The position numbers and the translations under genes are program-made. A stretch of 64,000 nucleotides of DNA, taken from Anaerobacillus isosaccharinicus. Its GTDB lineage: Bacteria; Bacillota; Bacilli; Bacillales; Anaerobacillaceae. The notes below the pieces were generated by a model. It worked only from the letters and a program-made list of their open reading frames with translations. It was not told the DNA's origin and searched no databases. The stretch's first letter is position 1; the number at the start of each line of letters is the position of its first letter. The stretch lies in the NCBI RefSeq assembly GCF_001866075.3, contig NZ_CP063356.1, positions 3,152,164 to 3,216,163 of the forward strand, in the 5' to 3' direction. Below, piece by piece: positions 1 through 7,599 of the stretch.

Positions 1-960
1 CATATCATCAAAGTCAAATTGCAAGGTTTGATTTTTTGTTTGTTCATAACGCTCATAAAGAAATTTAACTTTTTCTTCCCATTCAGTTTCTGCCTTAATT
101 TGTGATGGCATTAATAAATGATTTTTCCAATAACTTATTTGTGAAAGCGCTTGGTCAAAGGCAAACTCTTTTTCATCAATGCCGAGGTCTTTCGATGCGC
201 CTTTGATAATCTGCTCTCGTTGCCAGTCCCATTTCATAAGTTTATCAGGCTGCCAGTTTGAGGCTTGATGGTGGATAAGCATCTTGAAAAAAATACTATG
301 GAAAGTTCCTACTACAAGGGCGTTTAAATCACTAGTGGAAATCCCTTTAATTTGACTCATCCGATTTTTCATTTCCTTCGCTGCCTTTGCTGTAAACGTC
401 ACTAGAAGTAAACGGTTTGCTGCAATCTTTTTTTCAGTTAACATGTAGGCTGTCCTTGTTGTGAGCACCCTTGTTTTTCCACTTCCAGCTCCTGCTAATA
501 CAAGTAATGGACCTTCTGTAGTGGAAACTGCATTCCATTGACTGTCATCCAACTGGTAATTTGAATTCTTACTACCAGAATTAGGTGGTTGTATGAAAGG
601 AGGGATACTTTTTACTGGATATGGATCTTGCCAGGAGTCGAGGGGGGCGACTGTTTTTTGTAAAGTAGCGACACCGCCACTAATTTCTCGCTTTGTGGGA
701 AGTGTAAAACTACCGACTGTTTTTGGTTCCTCAACTTCGGGTGTTTTTTCTAATGCTGCTATTGTTTCATGACAATTAAACGTTTGTGAAGGATGGATAA
801 ACATAGGTGGATCATAAATACTAATCTTAAGTTTTACAGTTTGGCGGCAGCATGGACAAGTGAGATCGTCTCGTTTGCTAGCAAGAAAAAGTTTTTGCAA
901 CTGTGCTCGTTCTATTTTTTTTAAATTAATTATGTTTTCTTTATACAAAGCTATATGCAT
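1..960 (-). CDS. yjcD: UvrD/PcrA-type SF1 DNA helicase, YjcD-like (5' part, runs off the window)
   Basis: The reading frame is open from ATG 960 (preceded by GTGGAGG) to the left edge, so the first 320 residues are visible and the C-terminal half is missing. An N-terminal extension of about 170 residues carries a CPCC cysteine pair near residue 43 that could bind metal. It is followed by the UvrD-family start: a Q-motif-like LDDSQWNAV, Walker A GAGSGKT, and motif Ia-like LLVTFTAKAAKEMKNR. Superfamily 1 helicases of this type translocate 3'-5' on ssDNA and act in repair or conflict resolution. The name YjcD rests on family resemblance and on the nearby yjcF-yjcG-yjcH and spoVIF genes, which lie close to yjcD in Bacillus. 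The UvrD call is firm; the exact orthologue is likely. Confidence 0.85.
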   Translation of the reverse strand, partial: MHIALYKENIINLKKIERAQLQKLFLASKRDDLTCPCCRQTVKLKISIYDPPMFIHPSQTFNCHETIAALEKTPEVEEPKTVGSFTLPTKREISGGVATLQKTVAPLDSWQDPYPVKSIPPFIQPPNSGSKNSNYQLDDSQWNAVSTTEGPLLVLAGAGSGKTRVLTTRTAYMLTEKKIAANRLLLVTFTAKAAKEMKNRMSQIKGISTSDLNALVVGTFHSIFFKMLIHHQASNWQPDKLMKWDWQREQIIKGASKDLGIDEKEFAFDQALSQISYWKNHLLMPSQIKAETEWEEKVKFLYERYEQTKNQTLQFDFDDM

Positions 961-1212
961 GGAATAACCTCCACTAACAATAAAACTACTAAATAACAAC
1001 TATAGCAAAAAAGTAGGAAACATGTAAGGGAAGTTTGCATAATTATATTGTAAGGTCTAATTTCTACTACTGATATATGTTTTAAAAGATAATAATTGGG
1101 GTAAATAATAAATGAAGGAATTTGTTAAACAAAGTAATGTTGAAAAGAAAATACTAACACCTAACCGTTATTTTTTGAACATTTTCTACCAATGAATTCG
1201 GAGGTGATCATT
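961..1212. other. Intergenic region between divergent genes
   Basis: AT-rich spacer between the helicase start and the small downstream gene. A 27-codon frame (1111-1194) lies in it but has only a poorly spaced GGGG upstream, so I do not call it a gene. No promoter could be assigned with confidence. Confidence 0.4.
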
Positions 1213-1464
1213 ATGGGATACGTTCCGCCTGTCCGCGATCAACAAGCGTTTGAGTATGGAAACCGTTTGCTTCAAGGGAAACGAGGAATTAAACCAATAT
1301 CGCCGGTTATGAAAGGGAAGTTTCACGAAGTACTTGCCGAACAGCATAAGCAAGTTTTTTATGAGAATAAAGACTTACACGATAAAAAACAAAGAGAAAA
1401 AACAAATCATCAAATTGTTCGGAATGTTACAGGAAAAGGTAAATATATTGATGAAGTTGTATAG
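1213..1464 (+). CDS. Small conserved-looking basic protein of unknown function (83 aa)
   Basis: I do not recognise this gene. The start chosen is ATG 1213 because a perfect GGAGGTGATC ribosome binding site lies just before it; an in-frame ATG at 1192 lies upstream of that site and is rejected. The product is hydrophilic and Lys/Arg-rich, begins MGYVPPVRDQQAFEYGNRLL, and has no membrane segment or cysteine. It is divergent from the helicase gene and convergent with the glycosyltransferase gene, sharing a bidirectional terminator with the latter. The strong ribosome binding site and clean stop support a real gene. Confidence 0.6.
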   Translation: MGYVPPVRDQQAFEYGNRLLQGKRGIKPISPVMKGKFHEVLAEQHKQVFYENKDLHDKKQREKTNHQIVRNVTGKGKYIDEVV

Positions 1465-1482
1465 AGGGGGAAACCCCTCTAT
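1461..1482. terminator. Bidirectional rho-independent terminator
   Basis: A perfect 9-bp stem ATAGAGGGG/CCCCTCTAT with a GAAA tetraloop, followed by TTTTGATT. It contains the stop codons of both convergent genes, so it serves both strands. Confidence 0.8.
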
Positions 1483-2642
1483 TTTGATTGGAGTATTTGT
1501 CCATGAATGCTGTAGGAGTATGGACTAGTTACGTTATTTTGGAATTTTTCATCAATGATTTTGGCAATTTCACTAGCCGCATTAGGTTGTTTTAATTTTT
1601 TTGCATTTTCAGTCATTAAACTATGATAATGTTTGTTAAAGATAATTCTTTCTAGTAAGACTGGGATTTCTTCAACAACTTCTGCCTTAATCGCTGCTCC
1701 GTAATTCATTAAAAACTGACTATTCTGCTCTTCTTGTCCCGGTAACGGTTGAAATATGACAACAGGCGTTTCGCAGACTAAAGCTTCAGACATTGTGACA
1801 CCACCGGCTTTTGATAAGATGACGTCGCTGGCTTTTAAATATTCCATAAAAAGATTAGTGAATCCCAATACACGAACTGAGTGTTTGCTTTGAAAGCGTT
1901 CAATCTTCGCCCGTGCTCTTCGATTTTCACCTGTAACACAAATTATTTGCAGTTTTTCTGAGAATGCCTCTAAACCGGACAAAATATTTGAAAATTTAGC
2001 AAGACCGACACCACCACCAGCCACTATTACGGTTTTCATATTTTCATCCAATTTTAGCTTTCTTCGTAATTGCTGTTTCGAATATTCGTGAATGGTTTCT
2101 TTTGGTGTTGGAATCCCTGTCGGATAAAATATTGTTTCATCAAGGTTGTACGTTTTTGCAAAATAACGTAGGTGCTCAGACGCAATAAAGTATCCATCAA
2201 CTTCGGGATGAACAGACATTGGATGTACAGCAAAGTCCGTTAGAAGAGCATAAAGCTGTACAGATACATTTTTTTTTCGAATGACGTTTGCTAGCAATGT
2301 AGTCGCAATTGGGTGCGTTGTAATAATAATACCAGCTTTTTTTTCGTCTAATGTACGGTAAAGCTTATTTGTTAAAAAAGCATTGAACTGTTTTAAGAAA
2401 AACGAGTTGGGGTTTTCTTCTGAATAATGGTATAGCTTCCCCCAAGCGCTTGGGCGATAACGGAGTAATTGTAAATAGCTATCTAAAACTACTTTATGGA
2501 ATAGTGCATTAATTGCATCAAACGTATCGATGATTTCTATTTCAAATCCTTTCGCTCTTAAGTGGCTTAGTAGTACTTTTGAAACCTGATTATGACCATT
2601 TCCAAAAGATACAGAAAAGATAATGATTTTCCTTTTATTCAT
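1479..2642 (-). CDS. MGDG-synthase/UgtP-type glycosyltransferase
   Basis: A 387-residue protein with the two-domain GT-B layout of processive diacylglycerol glucosyltransferases (UgtP) and MurG-like enzymes. The N-terminal motif SFGNGHNQVSKVL matches the MGDG-synthase domain (UgtP has NYGNGH). The C-terminal donor-binding half has VAGGGVGLAKF, DVILSKAGGVTMSEAL and PLPGQEEQNSQFL, the UDP-sugar signature. The likely role is transfer of a sugar from UDP-sugar to a lipid at the inner membrane face. The start is ATG 2642 behind AAAGGG. It stands alone with its own terminator. Whether it makes diglucosyl-diacylglycerol or another glycolipid cannot be told from sequence. Confidence 0.8.
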   Translation of the reverse strand: MNKRKIIIFSVSFGNGHNQVSKVLLSHLRAKGFEIEIIDTFDAINALFHKVVLDSYLQLLRYRPSAWGKLYHYSEENPNSFFLKQFNAFLTNKLYRTLDEKKAGIIITTHPIATTLLANVIRKKNVSVQLYALLTDFAVHPMSVHPEVDGYFIASEHLRYFAKTYNLDETIFYPTGIPTPKETIHEYSKQQLRRKLKLDENMKTVIVAGGGVGLAKFSNILSGLEAFSEKLQIICVTGENRRARAKIERFQSKHSVRVLGFTNLFMEYLKASDVILSKAGGVTMSEALVCETPVVIFQPLPGQEEQNSQFLMNYGAAIKAEVVEEIPVLLERIIFNKHYHSLMTENAKKLKQPNAASEIAKIIDEKFQNNVTSPYSYSIHGQILQSK

Positions 2643-2846
2643 GGTAAAAACCCTTTCATAAAGAGGATCATTTAACTAAATTCGTCTCAAATATATTAGT
2701 TTTATTATTGCAGAAAAAATGGAAATCATGCACAAAATAAAAAAGTGACCAGCATGCGAACAATCATCGGGATTATCACTTTTATCAAGTGTCTCGATTT
2801 GTTCTTAGTTGATCACTTTTTATTTAGTTCTTATGTGAAAATGTTT
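2643..2846. other. Intergenic region with possible yjcF terminator
   Basis: Contains an imperfect hairpin (about 2739-2785) with arms AAAAGTGA/TCACTTTT and a T-rich run on the minus strand side. It could terminate the yjcH-yjcG-yjcF unit, but the loop is long (about 28 nt), so this is weak. Confidence 0.35.
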
Positions 2847-3269
2847 TTATCCCAACTTTTTCATTGTTACATGAGGAATACCAGCATCAAGAAATACATC
2901 AGAGCAAACTTCGTAACCTAACTTACTGTAAAATTCTGTCGCTTGAATTTGTGCATTAAGTTTAAATGCTGTCAGTCCGCGTTCTTTAGCTTCTTTTTCA
3001 ATTGCATCCATTAGCAGTTTCCCAATTCCCTTAGTTCGGTAATCTTTGTCGATGCAAATTCGCTCTACTTTCCCAAAGTTATCAAGTTCCCGAAGGCGAC
3101 CTGCTCCAATCGGTTTACTACCGTCATAAACGACAAAATGAGTAGCATCGTTCTCATACTGATCTATTTCTTCTTCCGGTGGAACTTGTTGTTCTTCAAC
3201 GAAAACTCTCATCCTGACTGAATAAGCATCTTTTAGTTGAGTCTCATTGGTAACTAATATTACGTTCAT
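2847..3269 (-). CDS. yjcF: GNAT-family N-acetyltransferase, YjcF-like
   Basis: A 140-residue single-domain GNAT protein. The acetyl-CoA pyrophosphate loop is visible as DKDYRTKGIGKLLMDAIEKEA (R/Q-x-x-G-x-G/A type), preceded by the strand VERICID and followed by FYSKLGYE near the C terminus. The substrate is unknown. It starts 4 bp after the yjcG stop, so the two are co-transcribed and probably translationally coupled. The order yjcH-yjcG-yjcF is the Bacillus arrangement. Confidence 0.85.
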   Translation of the reverse strand: MNVILVTNETQLKDAYSVRMRVFVEEQQVPPEEEIDQYENDATHFVVYDGSKPIGAGRLRELDNFGKVERICIDKDYRTKGIGKLLMDAIEKEAKERGLTAFKLNAQIQATEFYSKLGYEVCSDVFLDAGIPHVTMKKLG

Positions 3270-3273
3270 TTGT

Positions 3274-3783
3274 TTAGCTTTCCTTTCCTAGTAAGAACGT
3301 TTCATAAACTGTCCAAGATCCATTGTCTAATTGATATAATAGTTGAATACGGTCACAAACTTCTTCATGGTTAATCGTTTTCATGCGAAGTCGTCCTAAA
3401 ACATCGTGAAATTCATCATCTTCTAAATCTTGGCCAATCGTAATATGAGGTATGAATTGATACTTTTCTTCTTGAGTGAAATAACCGCTATTTAACCTTT
3501 TTTGAAGAGTAAGCAGTCCCTCATTTTCTTGAACACCCATATAAATTGTATTACTTACAGGGTGAAACGAACTATACTTAAAGACATTTAAAGTAAATGG
3601 ATTTATTTCTTTTGTAATTTTTTTGATTTCCTTTGCTAATTCTTTAACCTCTGTAGTTTCAAAGGCTTCTTTTAGAGTAATGTGTGGTGGAATCTGTGCG
3701 TAATGAGAATCGTACCGTGCTCGAAATGAGTTAGCCATATCCTGTAAATTTTTTGATGGAAAAATTACTATTCCGTATTTCAA
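3274..3783 (-). CDS. yjcG: 2H (2'-5' RNA ligase-like) phosphoesterase, YjcG-like
   Basis: A 169-residue protein with both histidine motifs of the 2H phosphoesterase superfamily: HITLKEA near residue 44 and HITIGQD near residue 115. These two HxTx motifs form the active site that hydrolyses 2',3'-cyclic or 2'-5' phosphodiester bonds. The physiological substrate of YjcG is not established. The start has an AGGAGGGAATT ribosome binding site. It is the middle gene of the yjcH-yjcG-yjcF unit. Confidence 0.88.
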   Translation of the reverse strand: MKYGIVIFPSKNLQDMANSFRARYDSHYAQIPPHITLKEAFETTEVKELAKEIKKITKEINPFTLNVFKYSSFHPVSNTIYMGVQENEGLLTLQKRLNSGYFTQEEKYQFIPHITIGQDLEDDEFHDVLGRLRMKTINHEEVCDRIQLLYQLDNGSWTVYETFLLGKES

Positions 3784-3851
3784 AATAATTCCCTCCTAAT
3801 AGTTGTTTTGTTATTAAAATATGTTTAGAAAAACATGTTTTTCTAAAGAAA

Positions 3852-4577
3852 CTATTTTAGCATTAAAATAAGTGCTTTTTTTAGATCTTTTTGCCAATAT
3901 GGCCAAGTATGGTCTCCATTAAATTCGTCATAATAGACGTCAATTCCTTTTTCTTTAGTTAAAAGATGAAACTCTCGATTAGGAGTTAAAAAATCTTTAA
4001 CTTTGCCTTTTGTTGTTTCTACCTCAGTTTCAAGTTTGCCAACTGATTGGTAAAGGCGAAGTAGCTCAGGTTTTTTTAATGAACGAATTTTTGCCATTGT
4101 ATTTTTATCAATGAACGGTGATTGAGCAATAACTTGTCCGAATGTATAGGGGTATTCAAACGCTGCATGAAGACTGACGGTCCCCCCTAGAGAATCACCT
4201 AATAATGTTCGCCCACTAGCTAATTCAAATGTATGATACTTTTTTTCTAAATATGGAATTAATTCCTCTGCTAAGAAACGAATATAGGCACCATTTTTAG
4301 CCCCATTTGGATGATATTTATGATAACGATCTTCGATTGATTGATAGGGAATCATAACAATAATACAGTTATTTATTTCCTTGTTTTCTAAAAGCTCACT
4401 GGCAACTGAAGCAAGTTTCCCCTTTTGAAGATAATCATCTCCATCTTGAGCAATAACAAGCTGGTAAGTATAAAGAGGGGAATGGTTATTCGGTAAAAAC
4501 GTTTTAAGATTTATCTTTTCTTGTAAAAATCGACTTTCGATAAAATCGTCAATAATATTGCCTTTAAAAGTCACCAC
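3852..4577 (-). CDS. yjcH: Esterase-like alpha/beta hydrolase (Fes/YjcH type)
   Basis: A 241-residue alpha/beta hydrolase of the enterochelin-esterase-like family. The nucleophile elbow is GDSLGG (Ser near residue 129), and GDHTWPYWQ near the C terminus supplies the catalytic His. No signal peptide is present, so it is cytoplasmic. It is the first gene of the yjcH-yjcG-yjcF unit, with GGAGGA before ATG 4577. The substrate is unknown; by fold it should cleave carboxyl-ester or similar bonds. Confidence 0.83.
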   Translation of the reverse strand: MVTFKGNIIDDFIESRFLQEKINLKTFLPNNHSPLYTYQLVIAQDGDDYLQKGKLASVASELLENKEINNCIIVMIPYQSIEDRYHKYHPNGAKNGAYIRFLAEELIPYLEKKYHTFELASGRTLLGDSLGGTVSLHAAFEYPYTFGQVIAQSPFIDKNTMAKIRSLKKPELLRLYQSVGKLETEVETTKGKVKDFLTPNREFHLLTKEKGIDVYYDEFNGDHTWPYWQKDLKKALILMLK

Positions 4578-4722
4578 AAATCCTCCTTATGATAACGCTT
4601 CCTTATTGTAGTCATGTTTATAATATACCACTTTCGTTTAGGAAAACGAAGCTTAAGCCTTACTTTCTTGCAAAAAATGTAGAATAAACAGATTTATGTT
4701 AAGATGAAGATGTAAAGCTTCA

Positions 4723-4730
4723 GAAACGAA
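4723..4730. repeat. 8-bp target-site duplication, left copy (GAAACGAA)
   Basis: GAAACGAA lies directly outside the left end of the IS6-type element and recurs at 6558-6565 outside the right end. Eight base pairs is the duplication length typical of IS6-family elements. Confidence 0.8.
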
Positions 4731-4809
4731 GGTAGTGTCAAAAGTTCTATGAAAACTAAAGGCTGATGACACTTTCTACCAATTAATCTGGTGGTATCTC
4801 CCGCCATCG

Positions 4810-4936
4810 CTCTTGACAAACACGCCAATGGTTTAGCGAGAGGTTTAACAAGGGCGAAGAGGACAAAAGAAGGCATAGCTAAATAAGCCCTTGGTATTTC
4901 CATTTTAAACCATTGGCAAGTTCGGTTTGTCAAGAG
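4810..4936. repeat. Subterminal inverted repeat inside the IS
   Basis: Two arms pair in the same order: CTCTTGACAAAC (4810-4821) with GTTTGTCAAGAG (4925-4936), and CCAATGGTTTA (4825-4835) with TAAACCATTGG (4906-4916). The loop is about 70 nt. It lies between the transposase stop and the left end, so it may be a transposase site or a transcription barrier. Confidence 0.7.
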
Positions 4937-4978
4937 TACGCTCCGCCGATGGCTAGAAAGGGCTCAGTTAAACAAAAG

Positions 4979-6460
4979 TTAGGCAGTTTGCTTACTTATC
5001 CAGTCCTGGGCAAGACCAATAAGAGTTGTCCATCTAGCTGGCATGTTTGGAAGCTTTTCTAGCTCAGGAAGTGTTACTGGTACTTTTCCTTCCAATGCTG
5101 AATGTGGTCTTAGAAAGTTAAAGTAAGCAACGAACAAGGTCACAAAAGAAACAGAACCATGTTCTGACCCGAAACCATGAGTGGATCGATAGTTTCCTTT
5201 AAAGGTACGATTTAGCCGCTCGATAATTTGTTTGAGAGGTCGATATTCTTTTGACACCTCGTCTTCGTTCGTTAAGCCAATTACCTGAATGACCTCAAAC
5301 GGGATTTGGTGCTGGGCATAAAAGTGTTGTGCTAATAAGTAAATGGGATTGCCATCGACAACGAAAGTTAGGTTTTCTGGGATTTTCCTAAGCTTTAACA
5401 ACACTTCGTCTATCGCTTTAATAGCTGTAGCTGTATCTCGATTAGGTGACACAGGATAAGAGAGAATGACTTTCTTCACGGCATCAAAAAAGAAAAACAG
5501 GTAATGCCAACGGCCATTTACGCGGATGTATGTTTCGTCACCACAAAATTGATCTGAGAGTTCGTAAGGATAGTGATCAATATACGGTTTCAACCACAAT
5601 GCCACACTGTTTTCGTAGTTTAAAATGCTTTGATGAGAAATTGAAACACCGTGTACATCTTTCATCAACGCTGCTGTTTTACGGGCTGAAAGTCCATAAT
5701 TGACGTGATAAGTCAAAATCAGTCCAAGCGTATGTGGAGACACATAAATTCTTGATAGATCAACTCTCGGTCTCTTTGGTGAATGCTTCGCTAATGGTTG
5801 AAAATCAATGTGAAACTGGCGGTAAATATAGCGAAGTTTAAAGGCTTGAGGATCTTCTTTGAACCGATTTTTCTCTTTTTGAGTCATCGCATTACGTTTC
5901 TGTTGGTAATAAGAACAAGCGTCGTTTTTACACTTGTACACATGGAAGTCTTTTCTTTCTTTCACTTTTTCGAGTGTTTTTGAACAGTGAGGGCATTTCA
6001 GGATTGCTTCCTTGAGATAACGATTTTTCTCACTGAAAAGGCACGAACACACCTTACATTGATATTGTCCTTTCGCTCCATTGTTCGCATATAAATACTC
6101 AGCTGGAGCACCACACGTAGGACATTTCATTGATGAAGGAACGGGTGTTGAATTCGACCGTCTTTGTACTGGTTTGAGAGGTTTACCTTTAGACTTAAGA
6201 TGCTCGGTTAATAAAACTTGAAAATCTAGTTTTTTTGGAACTTCAATGATCGGTAGATCATCAACTTGAAGCTTGCGATAAGGTTTATTAACTGGAGCCT
6301 CAGTCGGTTTATCAAACATGCTCTTCCCGATTAAAAGGGTAAGGAGCGTTCGAATTACTTGTTCTTGGTAGTTTATAAAGGTAAGTAAATAGGTTATAAT
6401 TTGAGGTAACAACTTGTCACTTTCCTTTCTTTTGGGATGTTGGGTGTGTGGTAACCTCAA
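4979..6460 (-). CDS. DDE transposase of IS6/IS240 type with zinc ribbons
   Basis: About 480 residues. The N-terminal part has two zinc-binding clusters, CPTCGAPAE with CKVC and CPHCSKTLE with CKNDAC. The DDE catalytic domain (IS240-like) follows: first Asp in CGDETYIRVNGRW, second in FVVDGNP, and Glu in IIERLNRTFKG. It performs cut-and-join of the element's own ends. The longest frame starts at TTG 6460. TTG 6412, about 9 nt after AAGGAA, gives 477 residues and is equally plausible. The frame is intact, so the element may be active. Confidence 0.85.
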   Translation of the reverse strand: MRLPHTQHPKRKESDKLLPQIITYLLTFINYQEQVIRTLLTLLIGKSMFDKPTEAPVNKPYRKLQVDDLPIIEVPKKLDFQVLLTEHLKSKGKPLKPVQRRSNSTPVPSSMKCPTCGAPAEYLYANNGAKGQYQCKVCSCLFSEKNRYLKEAILKCPHCSKTLEKVKERKDFHVYKCKNDACSYYQQKRNAMTQKEKNRFKEDPQAFKLRYIYRQFHIDFQPLAKHSPKRPRVDLSRIYVSPHTLGLILTYHVNYGLSARKTAALMKDVHGVSISHQSILNYENSVALWLKPYIDHYPYELSDQFCGDETYIRVNGRWHYLFFFFDAVKKVILSYPVSPNRDTATAIKAIDEVLLKLRKIPENLTFVVDGNPIYLLAQHFYAQHQIPFEVIQVIGLTNEDEVSKEYRPLKQIIERLNRTFKGNYRSTHGFGSEHGSVSFVTLFVAYFNFLRPHSALEGKVPVTLPELEKLPNMPARWTTLIGLAQDWISKQTA

Positions 6461-6557
6461 TTATCTACAAAATTCAGGGGGTGGCAAGTTTTTTGCTTAT
6501 AAAGCCCTTTAAACTAGGATTTAATAGCCTATTTCTATATAAAGTTTTGACAATACG

Positions 6558-6565
6558 GAAACGAA
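6558..6565. repeat. 8-bp target-site duplication, right copy (GAAACGAA)
   Basis: Matches 4723-4730 exactly and lies only 15 bp upstream of the pgpA start codon. Confidence 0.8.
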
Positions 6566-6580
6566 CTAGGAGGGGAAATA

Positions 6581-7141
6581 ATGAAATATAAAGAACCTGT
6601 ACATTGTCACATCGTTGAAAAAGCAGCTAGAGACTTACTTGTAGAGCGTGGAGTCCAAATTATAGATATTGCCGAGATCGTGTATAAAATGCAAGTTGAA
6701 TATACAGATACCTTAACACTAGAGGAATGCATTGAGAGTGTTGATAGAGTTTTAGAAAAACGAGAAATACAACATGCTATTTTAGTAGGTGTTGAGTTAG
6801 ATAAACTAGCAGAACAAGGGAAACTATCAGAACCATTACAGTCTATCGTAGCAATGGATGAGGGGCTTTTTGGTGTTGATGAGACAATTGCCATTGGTAG
6901 TGTTTTTGGGTATGGAAGTATTGCTGTAACAACTTTTGGTTTCTTAGATAAACAAAAAACAGGAATAATTAAAGAATTAGATACAAAAGGCGGAGGTCAA
7001 GTTAATACATTTTTAGATGATCTAGTTTGTAGCGTAGCAGCAAATGCATCTAGCCGCTTAGCTCACCGGATTCGTGATCGTCAAGAGAAACTGAGAGAAG
7101 ACGAAATTCTAAGACGAGATCGAGAAGAGATGATGGGATAA
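6581..7141 (+). CDS. pgpA: Phosphatidylglycerophosphatase A-family protein (YutG-like)
   Basis: A 186-residue protein of the PgpA/YutG family, which removes the phosphate of phosphatidylglycerol phosphate to give phosphatidylglycerol. Family-typical stretches are AARDLLVERGV at the N terminus, LDKLAEQGKLSEPLQSI, DEGLFGVDETIA, and the Asp-rich NTFLDDLVCSVAANASSRLAHR near the C terminus. There is no obvious membrane helix, as in Firmicute YutG-type members. The ribosome binding site AGGAGGGG precedes ATG 6581. The upstream IS insertion has separated the gene from its original promoter region, so transcription may now depend on the IS or be reduced. A charged C-terminal tail ends in EEMMG. Confidence 0.75.
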   Translation: MKYKEPVHCHIVEKAARDLLVERGVQIIDIAEIVYKMQVEYTDTLTLEECIESVDRVLEKREIQHAILVGVELDKLAEQGKLSEPLQSIVAMDEGLFGVDETIAIGSVFGYGSIAVTTFGFLDKQKTGIIKELDTKGGGQVNTFLDDLVCSVAANASSRLAHRIRDRQEKLREDEILRRDREEMMG

Positions 7142-7186
7142 TATTCCTGTATAGTTAAGAGTAAAGAGTTGTTAGGGTAAGATTTT

Positions 7187-7220
7187 GAAGTGATTCTAAA
7201 AAATGAGTCACTTCTTTTTT
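7187..7220 (+). terminator. Rho-independent terminator after pgpA
   Basis: Stem GAAGTGA/TCACTTC followed by TTTTTT. Confidence 0.7.
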
Positions 7221-7279
7221 GTTTAAAAGTTTCTTTTTGGTAATAATATGGTTATCTTTTTTAGGGGAGAGATGTAACC

Positions 7280-7477
7280 ATGAAAACAACACGTTGGGTT
7301 TACTGGAAAGAAATATTTCGTTCGAAATTTCAAGCGGGGTGCTTAAAAGCAAAGATTGAAGAGAATTGGCGTGGAGGGTATGAACTGCCACCATGGGTTG
7401 AAATAAAAAAACTAGCGGAAGAAAAATATGTTGTTCGATACACATATGATCCTGAATTATTCATAGAAAATCTTTAA
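7280..7477 (+). CDS. Small protein of unknown function (65 aa)
   Basis: I do not recognise this gene. ATG 7280 is preceded by GGGGAGAG at good spacing. The product is charged and Trp-rich (WVYWKE, NWRGGYELPPW) with no membrane segment. It lies alone between the pgpA terminator and the IS1380-type element. Gene-like codon use and the ribosome binding site support it. Confidence 0.5.
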   Translation: MKTTRWVYWKEIFRSKFQAGCLKAKIEENWRGGYELPPWVEIKKLAEEKYVVRYTYDPELFIENL

Positions 7478-7541
7478 TCGGTTATTAATGGCTATCTGAT
7501 AAGCTTTTTTATTAAATTCACTTGCATCAAATAAATGAAAA

Positions 7542-7599
7542 AAGAACCCATTTCTGTTAAGTTAAAAGTACGACCAAATAACCGACAGAAAGGGTTCTT
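7542..7599 (+). promoter_or_regulatory. Leader hairpin sequestering the transposase ribosome binding site
   Basis: AAGAACCC(A)TTTCTGT (7542-7557) pairs with ACAGAAAGGGTTCTT (7585-7599) with one bulged base. The AAAGGG that serves ATG 7603 lies in the right arm. Such hairpins limit translation of IS transposases from impinging read-through transcripts. Confidence 0.6.

Larger units (their letters stand above)
4731..6557 (-). mobile_element. IS6/IS240-like insertion sequence, complete, 1827 bp
   Basis: The element is bounded by imperfect terminal inverted repeats, left GGTAGTGTCAAAAGTTCTAT and right (reverse complement) CGTATTGTCAAAACTTTATA. It is flanked by the 8-bp duplication GAAACGAA and encodes one transposase on the minus strand. 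Each terminal repeat contains an outward-facing TTGACA that could act as a -35 box. It interrupts the leader of pgpA: removing the element and one repeat puts yjcH-side sequence directly before the pgpA ribosome binding site. Confidence 0.85.

Noticed and set aside
1111..1194. 27-codon leader peptide upstream of the 1213 gene
   Set aside because: Only a GGGG at poor spacing precedes its ATG; no other support.
4694..4933. 79-aa minus-strand frame at the IS left end
   Set aside because: It runs across the IS end and its inverted repeat, has no ribosome binding site and no protein-like pattern.
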